A DNA stretch of 64,000 bases, taken from contig JADCRB010000115.1 of assembly GCA_021464245.1 (NCBI GenBank), positions 210,570-274,569 on the forward strand, read 5' to 3'. The DNA is from Carallia brachiata. Its lineage: Eukaryota > Streptophyta > Magnoliopsida > Malpighiales > Rhizophoraceae. The position numbers and the translations under genes are program-made. The notes below the pieces were generated by a model. That model saw only the letters and a list, made by a program, of their open reading frames with translations. It did not search any database and was not told where the DNA came from. Shown one piece after another: positions 57,843 to 64,000 of this stretch (position 1 is its first letter; each line of letters starts with the position of its first letter).

Positions 57843-60025
57843 TCAGCCTCCGCTGTCATGCGGGGATGTTAAATTTGAAGCAGCCTTTGTACTTCCTGAC
57901 ATGCCAAGAATCAAGGCTTCAGCTAACGGCCCACCAGGTGGTGAACTCATCCACGATTCAGGGGCCAGTGGGATCATCCACTGGCTGCTAGAAATGCCCC
58001 CACCCTTTCTTTTTGATCCCATGATTCCATAACTAGTCTCGTCTGCATCTTCTTTCTCTCGATCAGTTTCATTTCTCCCAGGCATTGACAATGTAAGAGA
58101 AGATGACGGCAGAAGCTTGTCACCTGAAGAAGCAGAACACCTGTTCCCCATTTCATCAACGTTCTCCGTCAATGCCGTTGACCAAGCATCTATAAAGTGT
58201 CTTGTCTCTCTCGCTTGAGTCTGTCCAGCACTGAGAGCAGCTTCTAACGAGGCTGATTTGGGACTCAATGACAAGCTGCGGTGATCTTTTGGCCACTGAG
58301 TTTGAAATGAGTGACCGTCTCCCCAATTTAAATATTCATTTGGGTTGAACTGCTCTTCTCTACGTCGTTGCACTTTCACATTATAAGCTTTTCCATCATA
58401 ATTGCTAGCATGTCCCTTTGAGTTGTGCCATTCTCGGTTGGAATTACAATCAACAGGAACGGTCTCACCTTTCAAGAACCATTCCAGACTTCTTCATGGG
58501 TTTCAAATAAAAAAAAAAACAAAACAAAACATAAATTTACCACACAGCAAACAGATAAAACGTACGGGAGACACATCAATTACATGCTCATAAAAACAGT
58601 GGACAAGAACAACGCGTATTAAGTACTAAATACGAACAAACATACGCGCTTACATCGATCCACTTGAAAACATTTTGATCAAGAGCCCTCATAGTAGAAT
58701 TGCTGGAAACAAACTCACCTGGGTTGAGAAGATATGGAGGGACCAGAAGCCATGGTGATGGGGAACATAGGAAAATGGCGGTGTAATTGATGGGGGAAGT
58801 TAGACTCTTGACCAGCCAAGGGTGGTGCGCTGGGGATATATTTGCCGCTGCTGCTGTTGTAACTGCTGTTGGTGGCGGCGGAGGCGGCGGTGGTGGTGGT
58901 GGTCAAATTGGAGTCAGAGTGTGATTCCACATGCTTTCTTGAACGGGGACGGCTCTTGTGAGAATGCCTCTCACAGTATTTTTGGTCCGGCACCACATCT
59001 CTCGAGCACCTCCATTTCTTCCCATCGGTTCTTTTGCATCTCCATGGCTCCGGATCTGAGTTATGGCTCAAAATCCCCAATTCTAATGACCCTCTAAGCG
59101 CTAATTACCACAGATTAGTAAAAGGAACAGCCTATAAGTATTGCATCAATCTAGTACATGCAAAAGATGAAACACGAAGAAATTAACAAGCAAATTTTAC
59201 TGAAAAAAAGTTAACATTACTGTTGGATTGCACGGGAGGGGCACTTGATTGAGTTCTACTGATGGCCGCAAGGAGCTCAGCGGGGACAGGAACAGAGGCC
59301 ATAATGTACTTGAAAATAATGGTCTGTCTCTCCAGCTCCTGCAACTGAGCCGCCGTAAAAGGAACACTCACATTCACAGATGGTGTCATTTCTCCTGGAA
59401 AAATTACAACCATACAAAAGGCAACTTTAATGTCTTATCCATCTCTCCAAATTAACCAACATGCAAGTGAACAAAAGTAACATTAATTGGTCAAAGAAAA
59501 GGAGAATACTTCACCTCCTGAGGTGTTGAATTTGAAGGTGAAAGCAGCAGAAGAAGAAGAATTAATAGAGTCAAAAGGGTCAAAAGACTGAGAACGCGAG
59601 GACGCTGCAGCTACATGTGCATCACTAGAAGCTGCAGTAGCAGATGCAGATGCAGTGCCGACAGCATCATAAACATCCCCCAAACAAGCAACACGGTTGC
59701 TTGTTTTGTACAGAATGGGTCCACCACTACTATTGCCTTCTCTTAATCCAACAACAGGACCACAACTACGACGCCCAGCGCCACAAGAAGACGAAGAGGA
59801 AGGAGACGAAGATGAAGATAACTGAGATGGTTCGTGATGATAAGGCTGAGAGATCAGCATCAGCCTCCTCTTATGATGAGTCAAAGACTCCTCCTCGCTG
59901 TTAGCTTCCATCCCTAAACCCAACCCAACATCAAAGTCAAAGACTTTGTTGTTGGCCTTACCAATGGCATTATTGGCACCTTCCTTTGAACCAACAGAAG
60001 AAGAAACCCCACCTCTTTTTCCCAT
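57843..60025 (-). CDS. GRF: Growth-regulating factor (GRF) transcription factor, QLQ + WRC
   Basis: GRFs act with GIF coactivators to promote cell proliferation in leaves and other organs. Four exons: 60025-59515, 59394-59221, 59100-58719, 58491-57843 (an acceptor at 58488 is also possible), giving about 571 residues, in the range of the larger GRFs. The QLQ domain, which binds GIF, is at about 182-217 ([20 protein letters not shown]). The WRC domain at about 244-287 has the C3H pattern [11 protein letters not shown], then DQKYCERH, plus a basic nuclear signal [11 protein letters not shown]. The C-terminal half is Ser-rich and contains [12 protein letters not shown], seen in the larger GRFs. 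The start at MGKRGG was chosen; the frame is open upstream, but that part reads as a hydrophobic leader unlike GRFs. The miR396 site is retained in exon 3. The frame is intact. Confidence 0.93.
58925..58946 (-). promoter_or_regulatory. miR396 target site in the GRF WRC exon
   Basis: The minus-strand sequence CCGTTCAAGAAAGCATGTGG followed by AA is the canonical GRF target of miR396, including the usual one-base bulge. It encodes RSRKHVE at the end of the WRC domain. Confidence 0.92.
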
Positions 60026-60372
60026 AATCCTACCAATATCAAAACCAAAAAAGCCAACTTTCCCATCAACAAACAACAAAACCCCACAAGTGAAAAATAT
60101 AAGTAAAACACACAAGAGCCACAAACAAACCTTAAAGCTCACGCCTTGCTATGATTTATCCCCTGCACCCGAAATCTGTTCTAACATTGCATCGCAAAAC
60201 TAAACTGTCCCTTTTTTTTTTCTTCTGTGTTTTCTTTAATTACTAGAAATTGTTGTTGTTGTTGTTGTTGATAAAGCTAATGCGTAGCGGTGCCGCCATT
60301 TTTAGCCATGTGTTTGCTCTTTTTGTTTCCCCTGCTCCCCACATTCGAACCCCCTTCGGCATACAGACAAAA

Positions 60373-60377
<5 letters not shown>

Positions 60378-60411
<34 letters not shown>
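60378..60411. repeat. (CT)n microsatellite in the GRF 5' region
   Basis: About 17 CT units, roughly 360 bp upstream of the GRF ATG. On the gene strand it is a GA repeat, a common binding site class for plant BBR/BPC factors. Confidence 0.85.
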
Positions 60412-60414
<3 letters not shown>

Positions 60415-60757
60415 ACAGTTTGCCCACAGTTAAACGTTTCTTCCTTCACGTCAAATGCAAATGCAGTGCAGTGCAAAGCACTCAATTAAGATGAGCGTGT
60501 AATTGTTGCGCCATCACGGCTGAGTATCATTGGACGACTGAATTTGACTTTCCATTATCCGTGCAAAAACTCTGAAGTTTCATTGGCTGTAACCTTTATT
60601 AGAGCCGGTCATCAAAGTCATTTCATCTTTGACTGTTTTGTTTGACTCCAATGACTAACGGTCTCTGTCAAACGAGGTTGCTTTCCGTCCAACACGGCGT
60701 TGGCGATTATTGTGGGCAACTGGGCATTGCATTTGCATCTGCATTGGGAGTAGTAAC

Positions 60758-60799
60758 GGAAGGGGTGGGGTTGGGGTTGGGGCTGGGGAGGGGGGGGGA
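60758..60799 (+). other. G-quadruplex-capable tract
   Basis: At least six runs of three or more G separated by 1-2 bases (GGAAGGGGTGGGGTTGGGG, then TTGGGGCTGGGGAGGGGGGG). It lies about 740 bp upstream of the GRF ATG, on the strand opposite the gene. Confidence 0.6.
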
Positions 60800-62346
60800 C
60801 CATTTCATTGGAAGAAGAGAAATTGATGTAATAATACGGGAACGAGATTTTCTGCGCTTTGGGCTCTGCCGCTTTGGGTTGAGGTTGGTTTTGCTCATTT
60901 AATATTTCTCTTGCTAAGTTTAGCATTAGACATCAACCTAAAGACTTTTAATTCTTTTGGACCCACTCCTTTCCTGGAGCTTGTTGACGTAGATTGTTTG
61001 AAATTTTTGTTGGTGCTTTTTCTAATTTTGATCATATTTGGGCCACTTTCAGATGGGAATTAATTACCCGTTCCCATCGGTTAAGCCCATGTCCGAGATG
61101 TTCTCTGTTTTGGATACTTTCGGGGGATTGCCATGGATCCATATATGGGCCATTTGAAGACTGCACTTTCTATTTTTCTTAAGCCTACGAGCTCAGCTGT
61201 TCCCTATAACGCTAAAAAACGTTTTCCCCCATATGAATGTTAGAAAACCGAACATATTCGCATCAAAAACATACCATCATTAAACGGGAAAGTGATAACA
61301 AGCTCTGGGATTTCTCCATTGGTTGGTTTGTTAGAAATTTTTGTAGACTTATAGAATACGACTTCTAATTATAGGAATCCCAAGTGATTGTTGTTATGTG
61401 TAACTGTAACCAATGCTTACAATACCGATTCCTAGCTGTTAATTGCCAATTGTTGGTCAGGTTCGTTTGGGTTCTTTATCGCCGTATTGCCGCGTTTACT
61501 ATGTGCGTCAATATGCATTCTGTGTATGAACAACTTGCGCTTTGATACATGACGAATACTACTATTGATACAAATAAATTGTTTTTCCAGAAAAAAAAAA
61601 AAACAAAATAACTGTTAATTGTTAGTGAAATGAACTACATATTTGTTTGTATTTTTTTAATTTACACCTACATAATCATGTTCTCTTTTGTTACTGTTCT
61701 AAAATAGAGTCATCTATAGACCAATTAGAAATCATAAAAAGTATGCTTGCCAAAATCAAAAGCTGTTGCTGTTGTCCCCCTTAGTTATGAACTTAAATTG
61801 CGTTTAGTATGAAGTCACCTACACTTCCAATGAATTAAAAAAAAAAAAAAAAAGCCAATTAGCCAACTTGGTATATCCCATGAATAAATGAACAAAATTT
61901 AGTGACTTTACAGAAGTGTTTTTAATCTATTCACAAGAATACCATTTTGGGTGTCTAAAACGGTAAAAGTGCACTTAAAATAAGAAAGGTCCACCAGTTT
62001 CACTAAAGTCAAAAGCAATTGCATGTGCAGATGTCTTGCACGATCCAAAAGACGGGCCTTTGACAGATTGTAGAATGAATGCTGCACATTGCTCGGATCC
62101 AAAGCAACACTTAATTGACTTCAAAACCTTCACTATTAAACAAGTGTTACATGGACACAAAAATTCATATACAATCTCGACATTTGGTAACCCAACTCTG
62201 ATATTACAATCTTCCAAGAAAACAAAAATTATGAGATGCTGATGAACACGTTGATAGTGAGAAATAATTACTTACTAACGAGAGAGCAAACCTTAATCAA
62301 AACAAAAATGGGGGAAGAAGCCAACAAGATTGAAACTTTCAATGGT

Positions 62347-63439
62347 TTAAGTGATAATAATGTTGTTGGATCGGATGGGGCTCTTTTGTTTCAGCAGAAG
62401 TTTCAGCTGAGCCTTTTGGCACTCCACCTTTGAACCCCAATGTCTATTTTTTGATCCAATTGCTCGAACAACTCTTGGGAATTCAACGAACCCTTTGATT
62501 CCTCGCTTTATATGTGGATTCTCAGGCTCGGGCGGTGCTCTTCGCGGATTTGTTATAGACGAAGCGCTGCTACTAATATGATCAGCCCTTGTTGACTGAT
62601 CTCTTGATGAATAAGCACCACCATTGTCATCACGGGATTTTCACTCAAAACCAGCCTGCAGCTAAACTTACCTGACACAGACAGATTAGCAGCAGCTTTA
62701 GAAGCTGTTGCAATTTCTGGCTTTTTATCTTTGTCTTGATCTCCGTCTTCTTCTTGCATCTTCCGTTCCAACTCCAGGATTGAATTCCGAATAAGTTCTG
62801 CATGCTTGTTAGTACCCTCCAATTCTAGCAACTTCTCTTCAAACAGAATCTTGGCCTCGGTTAGCTTCATTTGGACTCTCTCCTCTCTAAACACCTCGGC
62901 CATTCTTAGCATATTTCTTTCCTCCTCCATTTCTTTCTTCATCCGTCCCATTTCCGATTTCTCTGACGAAATTTCTCTGGCAAGCTCTTCACAAACTATC
63001 TCAAGCGCTTCTCTTCCTCTTATCTCCTTCGCAAGTTCTTTAGCCAATTTTTTGTTCAAAGTCTCTGCCTTCTTTCGTGACTTGCGTTCATATTCGAGCT
63101 CAGCCTTCAATTCAACGATCTGGGCTCGAGCTACGTCTAGTTCAGTTTCCATAGCAGGTCCAAAGAGGGTGGTCAGATCCCAGAAAGAAGCCGCGGCGAT
63201 AGTACGAGCCGAGGGAGGAAGGCGTGGATGAAGAAGGTGCTTGCTATTTGGAAATGCTGTTGGTGTTGGTGATGGCCATAATGCTGTGGATTATAAAATG
63301 GGTTGTCGTACAGTTTCCAGCTGGGGCTAGTAGTGGTGGTGACGGGCTTTTGAGGAACTGTTACTTTCAGGGCATTTTCTGGGCTACTGATCATCATCAC
63401 TGTCACTTCCTCCATCTCTCCTTTCTCTGCTTTCCACAA
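62347..63439 (-). CDS. BRANCHLESS TRICHOME-like coiled-coil protein, frame broken twice
   Basis: BRANCHLESS TRICHOME-type proteins affect trichome branching and cell shape through cytoskeletal or endoreplication control. The gene appears to be a single exon on the minus strand. The N-terminal part is in one frame (SPSWKLYDNPFYNPQHYG). The middle is a long charged coiled coil in a second frame (ARAQIVELKAELEYERKSRK through MAEVFREERVQMKLTEAKIL). The C-terminal part is in a third (ENPHIKRGIKGFVEFPRVVR, then KAQLKLLLKQKSP) and ends at 62347. The middle frame has the family signature. The frame changes sit at AAA (63247-63249 on the plus strand as TTT) and CCC (62634-62636 as GGG); one extra base at each would give about 364 residues. 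As written, the coiled coil would have to start from an internal ATG (63152). Single-base sequencing errors are the simplest reading. Confidence 0.85.
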
Positions 63440-63693
63440 GAGCTTTTTCCCTCCTTTCTGCTTTGCTTTCTTTGCTTTGCCCTTTGTCTAATGGAGATTG
63501 CCCCCTGTCAAGAAATCAATTGGGGCATGGCCATCGATTCTTAAATGAACTTTGCTTTTTAAGATGTGAATTGTAAAAGGGAAAGATGGGATCACATGTA
63601 CCTCTGTCTTAATTATTACTGGCTATACGGGAAGGAGGTGGTCTTGCAGCTTCTAAATCATTGTTTGATAAGACCGCAGGCCCCCCTCTCGTT

Positions 63694-63730
<37 letters not shown>

Positions 63731-64000
63731 TAATAGGAAAATGAGAATGTGTTGAATGAGAATCGAGTGAGAGTTAAGTATTGTATATATTATTAATAAA
63801 CTGATTATATATAAATGTTAATTATATGTTTTATAAGTTTTTAAATTAATTTTTAATTTATCATACATAAAATTATTAAAATTTACATAACGTGTACTAG
63901 GGGTACCTTGATCTCTTTTTCAGTCTTTCTCCTCAAGGTAACTGCTCCCCCTGTAATATGCTATAGCTTGTTTAACTTCTCAACATGTGGATGTGGACAA
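63440..64000. promoter_or_regulatory. Upstream region of the BLT-like gene
   Basis: It contains a (CT)n tract at about 63698-63725, probably in the leader or proximal promoter. The far right is AT-rich with no supported gene. Confidence 0.4.

Larger units (their letters stand above)
60026..62346. promoter_or_regulatory. Upstream region of the GRF gene and intergenic DNA
   Basis: The GRF leader/promoter side includes a (TTG)n tract (60250-60270) and a (CT)n tract of about 34 bp (60378-60411). A G-rich tract lies at 60758-60799. From about 61000 to 62346 nothing is supported beyond ordinary AT-rich DNA. Confidence 0.4.

Noticed and set aside
60023..60142. Upstream in-frame extension of GRF (MSFKVCLWLLCV...)
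   Set aside because: Hydrophobic, unlike any GRF N-terminus; more likely 5' leader, so the ATG at 60025 was used.
60618..60926. Pro/Gln-rich minus-strand frame of 102 codons
   Set aside because: It is the complement of the G-rich tract; composition alone explains the open frame.

Overview
This is a stretch of plant nuclear DNA. It is AT-rich, genes are split by GT-AG introns, and intergenic space is long and full of small transposons. Plant-only families are present: a NAC secondary-wall regulator, a GRF with a miR396 site, a BRANCHLESS TRICHOME-like protein, a DUF4228/PADRE protein and a PAM2-RRM (CID) protein. The gene types suggest a eudicot, but nothing in the window fixes the species.

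Layout, left to right. 1-1800 (minus): 5' part of a PHD-finger gene running off the left edge. 3531-8605: a hAT transposon with a perfect 8-bp target duplication, a decayed transposase and a captured intron-containing GDSL lipase fragment. 11306-12343: a Harbinger/Tourist-like non-autonomous element. 14620-19550 (plus): an intact PAM2 + two-RRM gene. 19878-20333: a MULE-type MITE. 20500-31870 (minus): two tandem copies of a ten-exon zinc alcohol dehydrogenase gene; the right copy is open and the left has a 1-bp frameshift. 31906-32752: another MITE. 35580-36191 (plus): a single-exon DUF4228 gene. 36192-48680: gene-poor, with a third MITE-family copy, a hairpin MITE, a TRIM-like LTR element and a candidate small-RNA hairpin. 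48681-50529 (plus): an NST/SND1-type NAC gene, frameshifted. 50530-57842: gene-poor, with nested non-autonomous elements. 57843-60025 (minus): an intact GRF gene with a miR396 site. 62347-63439 (minus): a BRANCHLESS TRICHOME-like gene with two frameshifts.

The genes form no operon or cluster apart from the ADH pair. The most notable global signal is that the PHD, ADH-A, NAC (twice), BLT-like (twice) and captured GDSL reading frames are each broken by what looks like loss of one base, usually in a short homopolymer, while neighbouring genes are intact. This is either an indel-prone assembly or several real gene lesions. I found no CRISPR, no phage and no clearly new multi-gene system. The most interesting biology is the gene-capturing hAT element and the diverging tandem ADH pair.
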